DNA of 56,930 bases from an uncultured Prevotellaceae bacterium (GTDB lineage Bacteria > Bacteroidota > Bacteroidia > Bacteroidales > Bacteroidaceae): assembly GCA_902771785.1 (NCBI GenBank), contig CACXYH010000014.1, positions 1-56,930 of the forward strand, read 5' to 3'. The stretch's first letter is position 1, and each line of letters begins with the position of its first letter. Positions 42,301 through 50,259 of the stretch are shown here, in pieces. Below the pieces are notes generated by a model. That model searched no databases. It was not told the DNA's origin and saw only the letters and a list, made by a program, of their open reading frames with translations. The position numbers and the translations under genes are program-made.

Positions 42301-44047
42301 GAAACTCTACGAGAATGCCGAGGTATGGAAGGAGTTTGGAAAGATTATTGAGGTGCGCGGACACATGCAGCCAAAGTTCTCGCCTGTCGAGGCAGACGTG
42401 CCTGGCTACGTGTTTAACCTTTCTACCCGCAAGTTTATTGCCATGGGCGAAGCCTATGGAACGCAGTCGGTAGTGGCCGGTAACGGTATTCTCTATCAGT
42501 TTAAGCATTCCAAGAGCATGGCAGACAGTGTCTATTATCTTGCCGATGCTTCTGGCAAGGTGGTCTTCCGCACTAATACCGATAAGGAAGTGGGCGATGG
42601 CGTGCCAGCCTGCTTTGGCGATGGAAGTGTCTCTACCAAGGCTTACTGGCGAATTAGCAATCTGGGCGATAACGTCTTCACCATGCAGGTGCCCGAGAAT
42701 GACGCGAACTATGTTGAAGGCAAGTATCTGGGAGTCAGTGAAGACCATCAGAGCAGCTATGCCAGCCCCACCTACGGACTGTATTGGGATTTGGCTGGCG
42801 CAGGAACTGAATGGGCGTTCGTTACCAAGGACGACCTTGATGCGGCACGACTGATTGATGCTCAGGCAGAAACACTGGCCGAAATGCTGAAGCGAGCCGA
42901 AGCTGCTCAAGTTGATGCCAAGGAAGAGCAGGCTGTCTACGACAATAGCGAGAGCACTGCCGACGACCTTCGGGCTGCGATCGTTTCCGTTCGTGCGAAG
43001 CTCAACTACATCACCTTCAACGACGACCGGGTGCGTAACATCTGCTTAGACAACTGGGACAGCGACTACGATGGAGAGCTGACTTTTGACGAGGCTGCCC
43101 GCATCACCACCATCGGTGAGACCTTCCGTGGTGCCTCCAACATCAAGAGTTTCCCCGAATTGCGCTATTTTACGGCACTCACAGAGATATCAGCCAATGC
43201 TTTCCGCAGCGCTATGTCGTTAGAGACGGTTTATCTGCCTGCCAGTGTCAAGTCGATAGGCGACTATGCCTTCACGGGATGCAGTGTGCTGAAGTATCTC
43301 GTCGTACTCAACGACCAGGAAATGATACCTTTGGGCGTCATTGGCATTCCCAACAAGACAACGCTCTTTGTTCCTGCAGCGCAGCTCGATGCCTATCAGA
43401 ACGATGAGGCGTGGACGGCGAAATGCGCCGTCGTTGAGTATACCGGTAAGCCTGTTGTCACGGCTCAGGCTTCTCGTGTCTACGGACGCCGTGCTGCTGC
43501 TGTCGACGTGAAAGTGCTGGGTGCTCCTATTGACGGAACTCCTGAGTATGAGTGTGCCTATATTGCCGATGCAACGACGCGCGTGGGCACTTACCCCATA
43601 GTGCTTACTAAGGGTACGATCACCACGCTTGGCGTGGAGCTTCGCGATGGCATCTTTACCGTCGAGCCGGCTCCGCTTACTATCACAGCCAAGAGCTATA
43701 CTCGCTACGAAGGACAGGATAATCCGGAATTTGAGCTGACTATCAAGGGCTATCGTAACCGTGAGACTGATACCGTCTTCACCGTTCGTCCTATCGTTAC
43801 ATGTGAGGCAACGAAAGAAAGCCCCGCCGGCGAATACGACATTGTGGTGAGCGGTGCTGAGGCATGGAACTATGCGATGACTTACGAAAACGGTAAGCTT
43901 ACCGTGCTGTCTGACCCGGCAGGCATCAGCAGCCTTGAGGCCGACGAACAGCGTCTGCCTGTCTACGACTTGCAAGGTCGCCGTGTGGCTCAGCCTCGTC
44001 AGAGTGGTGTCTACCTGAAAGGCAAGCGAAAGATATTCGTGAAGTAG
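39344..44047 (+). CDS. C10 (streptopain-like) peptidase with LRR, Ca-binding and MBG modules
   Basis: 1567 residues with a signal peptide (to about 19) and a Spi-type inhibitory prodomain (about 20-120). The C10 protease has Cys171 (SVTGCVATAMAQ) and His322 (AGHAFVADGYDG). Then come three modules, each with a Ca-loop D-x-D-x-DG-x-L-x-x-x-EA (near 402, 845, 1238) followed by BspA-type LRRs. Two ricin/lectin-like inserts (GKTYYLYHVGTGQYL near 612; near 1023) lie between them. Two MBG-like beta domains (about 1370-1525) and the tail GVYLKGKRKIFVK complete the protein. A secreted, surface-attached host- or food-protein protease is likely. Confidence 0.88.
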   Translation: MKHLFSLLVFVLTMLSLHAEPITREQAQKKAEEFMKSRNNYRRLAPVTNQRKLAPGRRNAPLAATSEYYVFNKGTREGFVIVSGDDQTTPVLGYCDEGEFNYAELPPNMQEWLDGYERQIAVIQQGAPYVGDAVPTHPKVAQLMKSKWSQGNPYNLTCPMYFSLGRSVTGCVATAMAQILYYNREKSVSETTAAMPAYETWNSHETYGKLHVEGIPEGAPIDWENMKDEYGGSATDKQKLAVADLMHYCGVAVKMGYSNSSSGAQSHDAYLAFGKYFGYGSSVRYVSYSTVSSDVEWDRIVYADIAEGRPVYVSGSNSSAGHAFVADGYDGNLRYHINWGWGGTSDGYYLLTQLTPGQQGIGGSNDGYNDYREIIVGIEPENYGEKAMSFADATVKSICLANFDANGDGKLTYGEAAAVTDLGTVFKGTGIKTFKELYYFTAVKTLPDDAFNGCSQLTNIRLPKEILSIGARSLKGCSKLSRLDMPNHVKTIGAEAFAGCSLLTTITLPDELPELCDGVFAKSGITTISLPITVATIGAEAFADCPKLTNVEVKTFLPANIKLNATAFSGTDLSKATLNCMQGTKAYFSTADVWKEFGTIVEKREISAGNFADLEVGKTYYLYHVGTGQYLTKGEAWGTQAVVGSEPMRFTVSRRATMPEGVYYLTSDDTGKDGKYLFRTSTDSNVGTGIIASFVDGSELTANAYWRIQSAGDKVFTIQIPAGGSGYAEGKFWGVQTDHRSNAASPTYGVYADIVYADHPTNCQWRFVLYDETEVKKFKNAQVLGNLLVMAKDRRLKTEIEQAVYDNLQSTADELRSAQRSLRKKLNFIDFADDYVGQVCVSLFDIDTDGELSYSEAAKVNDLGWMFYSYFYGKTTLVSFDELQYFTSVPSVYGNTFEGCTNLESVVLPKNLTHLYYRAFLGCKKLQEISIPEFVNTIGDDCFNGCSAIRTVTCFNPNPANISLGGNVFAGVPLKECTLRVPFGTKKLYENAEVWKEFGKIIEVRGHMQPKFSPVEADVPGYVFNLSTRKFIAMGEAYGTQSVVAGNGILYQFKHSKSMADSVYYLADASGKVVFRTNTDKEVGDGVPACFGDGSVSTKAYWRISNLGDNVFTMQVPENDANYVEGKYLGVSEDHQSSYASPTYGLYWDLAGAGTEWAFVTKDDLDAARLIDAQAETLAEMLKRAEAAQVDAKEEQAVYDNSESTADDLRAAIVSVRAKLNYITFNDDRVRNICLDNWDSDYDGELTFDEAARITTIGETFRGASNIKSFPELRYFTALTEISANAFRSAMSLETVYLPASVKSIGDYAFTGCSVLKYLVVLNDQEMIPLGVIGIPNKTTLFVPAAQLDAYQNDEAWTAKCAVVEYTGKPVVTAQASRVYGRRAAAVDVKVLGAPIDGTPEYECAYIADATTRVGTYPIVLTKGTITTLGVELRDGIFTVEPAPLTITAKSYTRYEGQDNPEFELTIKGYRNRETDTVFTVRPIVTCEATKESPAGEYDIVVSGAEAWNYAMTYENGKLTVLSDPAGISSLEADEQRLPVYDLQGRRVAQPRQSGVYLKGKRKIFVK

Positions 44048-44082
44048 CTGGTCTCGGCTGACTTATATCCTTATGATTTTAA

Positions 44083-44118
44083 TTTGAGGGGATGTCACAG
44101 AAGCGACATCCCCTCAAA
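44083..44118. terminator. bidirectional terminator between protease and SulP genes
   Basis: Perfect 14-bp stem TTTGAGGGGATGTC/GACATCCCCTCAAA, 8-nt loop, followed by a T-run on the plus strand. The genes are convergent. Confidence 0.85.
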
Positions 44119-44122
44119 CTTT

Positions 44123-45802
44123 TTATTGCTCAACGATTTCGCGCGCACGCTGTAGCGCAAGGTCTATGTGGTTGCAGATGTTCTTCTCGCCCAACAGTTC
44201 AGTGAAACCATTTCGCTTCAGTACCGCCTCAACCTTTGGAACAACGCCCGACAGCACAATTGTAATGCCTTCTTTCTGACTCATAAGGCACAGATTCTCC
44301 AGATTGTGCAGGCCTGTCGAGTCGATAAACGGCACTTTTCTCATACGGATGATGCGCACCTTGGGGCGTTGGCCGTAGCGGGCCATGATGTCTTCGAAGC
44401 GGTTACCGGCACCGAAGAAGTATGGACCATTGATTTCGTAGACCTCTACGTCCTTGGGAATACTCAAATGTATCAGGTTTCCCTTCTCCATGTCGGCATC
44501 CTCGTTCAGGTCTATTTCGTCGAAAATCACCTTCACGTCGGTCGTCTCCGACATGCGCTTCATGAATAGCAAGCAGGCACAGACGAGGCCAACCTCGATG
44601 GCAATGGTCAGGTCGAAGATGATAGTGAGGAGGAATGTGAGCACCAGTACGGTAATGTCGCTCTTTGGATTGCGCATCAGTGCCACGAACGAACGCCAGC
44701 CGCTCATGCCGTAGCTGACGACGACGAGCACGCCAGCCAGACAGGCCATGGGGATGTATTGTGCCAGTGGCATGAGGAAGAGGAATATGAGCAGTAGTAC
44801 AATGGCATGAACGATACCTGCAATTGGCGTACGTCCGCCGTTATTGATGTTGGTCATGGTTCGTGCTATGGCTCCTGTAGCAGGTATTCCGCCAAACAGG
44901 GGCGAAACGATGTTGGCCAGTCCCTGACCTATCAGCTCGGTGTTCGAATTGTGGTGGTCGCCAATCACACCATCGGCAACCGTTGCCGATAGCAGACTCT
45001 CGATAGCGCCCAGTACGGCGATGGTCAATGCCGGAGCTACCAGCCCCTTGATCGTGTCCCATGTCAGCTCGGGCACGGTGGCTCCGGGTAGTTGCGAGTT
45101 GATGCTGAAACGGTCGCCGATGGTCTCGATGGTTGTCACGCCAGCATATTGCTTTAACAGCAGGGCGGCCACCGTCATGAGGATGATGGCAACGAGCGAA
45201 CCAGGAATGCGTTTGCTCACTTTGGGCATCACAGCGATAATCACCACGCTGGTCAGACCGATGCAGGTGCTCCAGAGATCGATACTCTGCAGGTTTTGCA
45301 GGTAGACAATCCATTTCTCGATGAAGTCGGCTGGCACGTTGCTTATCTGCATACCCATTAAATCCTTTATCTGTGTGGTGAAAATCGTTACAGCAATACC
45401 ACTTGTAAAGCCAACGATGATGGGGTAGGGGATATACTTGATGATCGTGCCCAAGCGTAATAGACCGAAGCCGATGAGGAAAATACCGGCCATGAGCGTG
45501 GCAATGGTGAGTCCCGTCATACCATATTGGCCGATGATGCCGGCAACAATCACGATGAAGGCTCCTGTAGGACCGCCAATTTGTACTTTACTTCCGCCTG
45601 TGGCCGAAATAATTAGTCCCGCCACGATGGCTGTGATGATGCCCTTCTCGGGCGACACGCCGGAGGCTATGCCGAAGGCAATGGCCAGTGGCAATGCCAC
45701 AATGCCCACGATAACGCCTGCCATTACGTCGGCCATCAGCGTCTCGCGGTTGTAGTTCTTGAGTGCCGAAATCAACTTCGGCTTGAAGTCTAAAGTTTTC
45801 AT
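44123..45802 (-). CDS. SulP-family anion transporter with STAS domain
   Basis: 559 residues from ATG 45802, selected because the promoter element lies at 45834. About 10-12 membrane helices span 25-425, with SulP motifs (GIVALPLAIAFGIASG, GGTGK-free PTGAFIVIV, FGGIPATGAIARTMTN). The cytoplasmic STAS domain covers about 440-555 (VPFIDSTGLHNLENL). It is probably a sulfate, bicarbonate or similar anion transporter; specificity cannot be assigned. Confidence 0.9.
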   Translation of the reverse strand: MKTLDFKPKLISALKNYNRETLMADVMAGVIVGIVALPLAIAFGIASGVSPEKGIITAIVAGLIISATGGSKVQIGGPTGAFIVIVAGIIGQYGMTGLTIATLMAGIFLIGFGLLRLGTIIKYIPYPIIVGFTSGIAVTIFTTQIKDLMGMQISNVPADFIEKWIVYLQNLQSIDLWSTCIGLTSVVIIAVMPKVSKRIPGSLVAIILMTVAALLLKQYAGVTTIETIGDRFSINSQLPGATVPELTWDTIKGLVAPALTIAVLGAIESLLSATVADGVIGDHHNSNTELIGQGLANIVSPLFGGIPATGAIARTMTNINNGGRTPIAGIVHAIVLLLIFLFLMPLAQYIPMACLAGVLVVVSYGMSGWRSFVALMRNPKSDITVLVLTFLLTIIFDLTIAIEVGLVCACLLFMKRMSETTDVKVIFDEIDLNEDADMEKGNLIHLSIPKDVEVYEINGPYFFGAGNRFEDIMARYGQRPKVRIIRMRKVPFIDSTGLHNLENLCLMSQKEGITIVLSGVVPKVEAVLKRNGFTELLGEKNICNHIDLALQRAREIVEQ

Positions 45803-45833
45803 TACTATCTTTTTACCTATTGAAATGATGCTG

Positions 45834-45841
45834 CAAAGGTA
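45834..45841 (-). promoter_or_regulatory. -7 element of the SulP gene
   Basis: TACCTTTG on the minus strand, 31 bp before the ATG. Confidence 0.65.
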
Positions 45842-45850
45842 GTAAAAAAA

Positions 45851-45883
45851 TATAAGGCAGTGCTTCAAACACACTGCCTTATA
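45851..45883 (-). terminator. terminator of mscL
   Basis: 12-bp stem TATAAGGCAGTG/CACTGCCTTATA, then TTTTTTT on the minus strand; it overlaps the SulP promoter region. Confidence 0.8.
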
Positions 45884-45908
45884 TATAAATAATGTGTGAT
45901 TTCTTGAT

Positions 45909-46337
45909 TTACTTCTGTTTCAGCAGGTCGCGAATCTCAGCCAACAGCTCTTCCTGGGTGGGACCGGCAGGAGCTGCGGGTGCTTCGGGCTCTTCTTTTT
46001 TACGGTTCAGCTTGTTCATTCCCTTAATCATGAGGAAGATACAGAAGGCTACGATGACGAAGTCGATGATGTTCTGAATGAACTGACCGTAGGCCAGCAG
46101 CGATGCACCAGCCTCTTGGGCCTCTGCCAGTGTCTTGTACTTCGTGTCGTCGCTCAAGTTGACGAATAAGTTGGTGAAGTCGATACCACCGGTGACGAGG
46201 CTAATGACGGGCATGAGCACGTCGTTGACCAGTGAAGTCACAATCTTACCAAACGCACCGCCGATGATGACACCGACAGCCATGTCCATTACGTTGCCCT
46301 TCATGGCAAACTCCTTGAATTCTTTAATAAAACCCAT
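45909..46337 (-). CDS. mscL: large-conductance mechanosensitive channel
   Basis: 142 residues. The N-terminal amphipathic helix [20 protein letters not shown] (3-22) and TM1 [18 protein letters not shown] are typical, followed by a periplasmic loop, TM2 (about 85-108) and a charged, proline/alanine-rich C-terminus with the final helix [11 protein letters not shown]. It is a homopentameric inner-membrane valve that opens on hypo-osmotic shock. A single-gene unit; no exact TAnnTTTG box is visible before it. Confidence 0.96.
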   Translation of the reverse strand: MGFIKEFKEFAMKGNVMDMAVGVIIGGAFGKIVTSLVNDVLMPVISLVTGGIDFTNLFVNLSDDTKYKTLAEAQEAGASLLAYGQFIQNIIDFVIVAFCIFLMIKGMNKLNRKKEEPEAPAAPAGPTQEELLAEIRDLLKQK

Positions 46338-46515
46338 AGTTGCTAATTTTTGATGTTAAATATATAAATGTTTAAAGTCGAGTGCTGTTGTTTTTGCTAT
46401 CTGCATTTTGCAAACGCAGGTTTGATGTCTTGACTTTGCTCAGTTTTCAGCGTGCAGTTTTCACTTTTCACTTTAATTAATACTGATATCAAGTGCAAAT
46501 ATAGGAATTTTTTTG

Positions 46516-46523
46516 TAACTTTG
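46516..46523 (+). promoter_or_regulatory. -7 element of gapA
   Basis: TAACTTTG, 82 bp before the ATG, leaving an A-rich leader of about 75 nt. Confidence 0.65.
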
Positions 46524-46605
46524 TGCCCGAAAACAAAAAAAAGTGAAGAAAATAGCAAAAATAATTGATAATAAGTAATAACCCTTTTAAATTAAAAGTA
46601 AAAAA

Positions 46606-47631
46606 ATGACAAAAGTTGCAATTAACGGTTTCGGCCGTATTGGTCGCCTCGCTTTCCGTCAGATGTTCGAGGCTGAAGGTTATGAAGTAGTAGCAATCAA
46701 CGACTTGACCAGCCCCAAGATGCTGGCTCACCTGCTGAAGTATGACACCGCTCAGGGTGGTTTCTGCGGCAAGTTCGGTGAGAACAAGCACACCGTAGAA
46801 GCTGGTGAGGATTTCATCGTTGTTGATGGTAAGAAGATTACTATCTATGCTATTCCTAACGCTGCTGAGCTGCCTTGGGGTAAGCTGGACGTAGACGTTG
46901 TTCTGGAGTGCACAGGTTTCTACACTTCTAAGGAGAAGGCTTCTGCCCACCTGACCGCTGGTGCAAAGAAGGTTGTGATTTCGGCTCCTGCCGGCAACGA
47001 CCTGCCCACCATCGTTTACAACGTTAACCACAAGACCCTGACTCCCGCCGACACTGTTATCTCTGCAGCTTCTTGCACCACTAACTGTCTGGCTCCTATG
47101 ACGAAGGCTCTGAACGACTTCGCTCCCATCCAGAGCGGTATCATGACCACCGTTCACGCTTACACTGGCGACCAGATGATTCTGGACGGTCCTCAGCGCA
47201 AGGGTGATGTTCAGCGTGCTCGTGCCGGTGCTCAGAACATCGTTCCTAACTCAACGGGTGCTGCAAAGGCTATCGGCCTCGTAATTCCCGAGCTGAACGG
47301 TAAGCTGATCGGTGCTGCACAGCGCGTTCCGACTCCTACGGGTTCTACCACTATCCTGCACGCTGTTGTGAAGGGTGAGGTTACCGTTGAGGGCATCAAC
47401 GCTGCCATGAAGGCTGCTACCAATGAGTCGTTCGGCTATACCGAGGAGAAGCTCGTTTCTTCTGACATCATCGGTATGAAGTTCGGTTCGCTCTTCGATG
47501 CTAACCAGACCATGGTTTCTAAGATTGGCGATGGCAACTCTCTCGTTCAGGTTGTTGCTTGGTACGACAATGAGAACTCTTACACTTCTCAGATGGTTCG
47601 CACCATTAAGTACCTCGCTGAGCTGAAATAA
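46606..47631 (+). CDS. gapA: glyceraldehyde-3-phosphate dehydrogenase, type I
   Basis: 341 residues. Rossmann start [16 protein letters not shown] (3-18) for NAD binding; catalytic Cys in [12 protein letters not shown] (about 157); catalytic His in [10 protein letters not shown]. It makes 1,3-bisphosphoglycerate in glycolysis. Codon use is distinctive: GCT, GTT, TCT and CGT dominate, while most genes here, including groL, prefer C-ending codons. A long A-rich leader and a strong terminator (47661) suit a highly expressed single gene. Confidence 0.97.
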   Translation: MTKVAINGFGRIGRLAFRQMFEAEGYEVVAINDLTSPKMLAHLLKYDTAQGGFCGKFGENKHTVEAGEDFIVVDGKKITIYAIPNAAELPWGKLDVDVVLECTGFYTSKEKASAHLTAGAKKVVISAPAGNDLPTIVYNVNHKTLTPADTVISAASCTTNCLAPMTKALNDFAPIQSGIMTTVHAYTGDQMILDGPQRKGDVQRARAGAQNIVPNSTGAAKAIGLVIPELNGKLIGAAQRVPTPTGSTTILHAVVKGEVTVEGINAAMKAATNESFGYTEEKLVSSDIIGMKFGSLFDANQTMVSKIGDGNSLVQVVAWYDNENSYTSQMVRTIKYLAELK

Positions 47632-47660
47632 TACCTGTTCAGGTTTTTGAAAGCATAAAC

Positions 47661-47693
47661 AAAGCCGTCTGACATTCGCTGTCGGACGGCTTT
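47661..47693 (+). terminator. terminator of gapA
   Basis: 14-bp stem AAAGCCGTCTGACA/TGTCGGACGGCTTT with one wobble pair and 5-nt loop, followed by a T-rich tail. Confidence 0.8.
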
Positions 47694-47795
47694 CTTTGTA
47701 GCGCTATGCCGTCTTTTTCCGTCAATTTACTGCGTCATTACGTAAAAACAAGTAATTTTGCGCGGAAAAACGTTTGAAATGTCGTCACTTATTAC

Positions 47796-47803
47796 TATCT
47801 TTG
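47796..47803 (+). promoter_or_regulatory. -7 element of the AraC-type gene
   Basis: TATCTTTG, 8 bp before the ATG at 47812. It lies within an upstream in-frame extension and so argues for that start. Confidence 0.6.
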
Positions 47804-47811
47804 TAGCGCTT

Positions 47812-48837
47812 ATGAACAATTTATCTGCTTTCCTGATAGGCATTGCTACGGCATTCTTTGCTATCTTCGCTCTGCATATTCTCTGCTGGCGACCACGCCG
47901 TACTCGGTTCCAAACCGTGCTGGGTGTCATCATGGCCATCTGGGCTGTGTGGAGTGCAAAAGACTTGGTGTTCACTTTCCCCGACATGTATCGCGACGAT
48001 GTGCTGTGGTGGATACTTATGATTGACGGTTGGTCGGCCCTCACCTATACCGTCTTTATTTTTGAAGTGGTCATGCCGGGTTGGACTACCTGGAAGCGGT
48101 TGGCCTTGCTGGCTCTGCCGTTTTTGCTCTTTACTGTGGCTTTTGCCATTTGGCCGAGAATAGAGGTTGTCTATGCTTATGCTGGGTTCTTGTGGTTCTA
48201 TGCCTGGGCTATAGTCATTGTCGGATATATTAAGATGAAACGCTACCTGCACTACGTACGCCGTGAGTATTCGAACATTGACCAGATTGACGTAACATGG
48301 CTCAAACCGGTGTTCCTCTTTGCTATTGTTGGGCAGTTGGCTTGGCTCTTCACGTCGCTCTATGCCTCGGTGGTTGTCGATATTGTTTACTACGTCAGCG
48401 TCATTGTCTTGTGGCTCGTCGTACTTCAATACAGCTGGAATTTCCGCCCTATTACGGTCGTCAATACCGAAGGAGCAGCATCGCTGTCGAAGTCTACGTC
48501 GCCAATCGCTCAGGGCAGTCTTGAGCGTGTTGTTGAGGATCAGCAGCTTTACTTGCGTCCAGACCTCACCTTGCAGGAACTGGCACAGAGTCTGGGAACG
48601 AACCGAACCTACGTGAGCAACTATATCAGCCAGGTGATGGGGCAAACGTTTTATGACTACATCAATCAGTTGCGCATTGAGCGCTCTACACTTCCACTCA
48701 TCAACGAACATCCGGAATACACCTTTGAGTTTGTGGCTCGTCAGAGCGGTTTTATTTCAATGTCGACCTTCCGTCGCGCATTTAAAAAGATTACAGGACA
48801 GACGCCCAGTCAGTATGTGGCTATGAGAGAGCAGTAA
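47812..48837 (+). CDS. membrane-bound AraC-family regulator
   Basis: 341 residues from ATG 47812. Six or seven membrane helices fill about 1-205. A linker leads to a C-terminal AraC DNA-binding domain (about 240-340) with two helix-turn-helix segments (LTLQELAQSLGTNRTYVSNY; FEFVARQSGFISMSTFRRAF). This layout, a membrane-embedded sensor with AraC output, is common in Bacteroidales. Targets are unknown; the adjacent lipoprotein gene is one candidate. Confidence 0.85.
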   Translation: MNNLSAFLIGIATAFFAIFALHILCWRPRRTRFQTVLGVIMAIWAVWSAKDLVFTFPDMYRDDVLWWILMIDGWSALTYTVFIFEVVMPGWTTWKRLALLALPFLLFTVAFAIWPRIEVVYAYAGFLWFYAWAIVIVGYIKMKRYLHYVRREYSNIDQIDVTWLKPVFLFAIVGQLAWLFTSLYASVVVDIVYYVSVIVLWLVVLQYSWNFRPITVVNTEGAASLSKSTSPIAQGSLERVVEDQQLYLRPDLTLQELAQSLGTNRTYVSNYISQVMGQTFYDYINQLRIERSTLPLINEHPEYTFEFVARQSGFISMSTFRRAFKKITGQTPSQYVAMREQ

Positions 48838-48853
48838 AAAAATGCTTTCTGAT

Positions 48854-48884
48854 TTTGTCATACGCCAATTTTTATGTATCTTTG
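48854..48884 (+). promoter_or_regulatory. promoter of the lipoprotein gene
   Basis: TTTG at 48854-48857, 19 bp, then TATCTTTG at 48877-48884; the ATG is 51 bp on. Confidence 0.7.
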
Positions 48885-48935
48885 CCGACATCTAATAGAC
48901 TTTAATAAGGAACTAATTATCGAGGAACTATCATT

Positions 48936-49910
48936 ATGAATAAACTTATGATGAAGATGTGTTTGTTTGTCCTGGCGCTTGGACTGACTTCCTGCGGTCA
49001 CCAGAAGGTGCAACAAAGTAGCAATGATATAGAAGACGGATTCAATCGGGAAGCTATCCTTGACAGTCCTAATGGTACTTCCACCCATGCTTTCACAGGC
49101 AATACCCCAACCATTGAGCTGCCTAAGATGATGATGCCGGGTCCCATCGACCCCATTCCTTCAGAAGGTGAGACTCCGATATTGATGATGGCTTATCTTG
49201 GACCATTCACGACGCTGGGTGAACTCCATGCCAGCCCTTTCTACGCTCAGCTTTGCTCTGTGTATCCTGAGCTTAAAGGCATCGACAACCTTATTGATAC
49301 GGGCCAGGGCGACCTGTGGCTCATCCGTCCTTGGAGTGAAGGCATGTCGTTGGCCATCAATGAATATAATATGGCGATGTTCAACGGCGAGCAGGAAGAT
49401 AGTTCTGGCGAAATCTATCTGAGAACGGAGCAGGCTGAACCCTTGTTGCTGCGCATGAATGCTTACGACCCAGGCTCAGTTCACATTTGCGCTGTTGACA
49501 ACGATGGACATCAGTTGAGTTTCATTCCCACACTATCTCCGCAGGACAATCGTCTGAGAACGGAGCCGGGTGTCATGAACTATAGCTTCAATCCTGCCGA
49601 CAACAGCGTAGAATATGGAGACGACTATACAGCTCAGTTAACCGACGGCAGTACTCTCTCTGCGCGCTTCTATGCCAACCATCTGTTGCGGTTGGACGAC
49701 CAACTGCTCACCTACATGGCCTTCCTGCAAGAAGATGGCGGCGTGGGTATTTACATTGCGGGCCCAGACATTGAGAGCTATGCCCTGCTCGACGGCATGG
49801 CTCCCGACCAAGGCTTTTCGCTGAAAGTAGTCAGAGGCAGCGACCTCGGCTTCGGCATCGGTAAGGCGCTCAGGTTCAAGAACAATGCTGCCGACGACGA
49901 GACAGTGTAG
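48936..49910 (+). CDS. lipoprotein of unknown function
   Basis: 324 residues. Lipobox LTSC (Cys20) predicts lipidation. The rest is a mixed alpha/beta protein without a recognised motif. A short proline-rich patch (MMMPGPIDPIPSEGETP, about 67-83) precedes the folded part. It has its own promoter. It follows the membrane AraC regulator on the same strand, and no other partner is visible. Confidence 0.7.
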   Translation: MNKLMMKMCLFVLALGLTSCGHQKVQQSSNDIEDGFNREAILDSPNGTSTHAFTGNTPTIELPKMMMPGPIDPIPSEGETPILMMAYLGPFTTLGELHASPFYAQLCSVYPELKGIDNLIDTGQGDLWLIRPWSEGMSLAINEYNMAMFNGEQEDSSGEIYLRTEQAEPLLLRMNAYDPGSVHICAVDNDGHQLSFIPTLSPQDNRLRTEPGVMNYSFNPADNSVEYGDDYTAQLTDGSTLSARFYANHLLRLDDQLLTYMAFLQEDGGVGIYIAGPDIESYALLDGMAPDQGFSLKVVRGSDLGFGIGKALRFKNNAADDETV

Positions 49911-49929
49911 CTATTCCTAAGGGTATGCA

Positions 49930-50253
49930 TTAACGTGTTTTGGGGATGAAGGGAGCTTCTTCTACTTCTTCCTCAAATTCCTCATCGTTGGTCGTGTTGT
50001 CTGACTTTAGCGACTGCTTTGGCGAAGTGCTGCTTTCCGTGCTTGCTGCAGGGGCTTGTTGGGCGTCACGCTGCTTGTTGGCGGCCTTACGGCTTTTGCC
50101 TTTTTTGCTTTTTGCCTTCTCTTTCTTGGTGTTTACGATTTCCTCAGTCTGTTCGGGCTCAGGCTCTTTCTCTTTCTTGATGTGATTTTGGTAGAGGCAG
50201 TAGGCCCCATAGGCTGCTAATAGCAGGATGACTAGTTTGATAAAATCCTTCAT
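49930..50253 (-). CDS. small single-pass membrane protein of unknown function
   Basis: 107 residues. One N-terminal membrane helix (about 4-22) is followed by a highly charged tail: a Lys/Glu-rich stretch (about 26-62), a Ser/Thr/Gln-rich linker and an acidic patch EEFEEEVEEAPF. No family is recognised. It starts 6 bp after the NPCBM-like gene and is surely in its operon, so a joint role is likely. Confidence 0.65.
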   Translation of the reverse strand: MKDFIKLVILLLAAYGAYCLYQNHIKKEKEPEPEQTEEIVNTKKEKAKSKKGKSRKAANKQRDAQQAPAASTESSTSPKQSLKSDNTTNDEEFEEEVEEAPFIPKTR

Positions 50254-50259
50254 AAAGTG

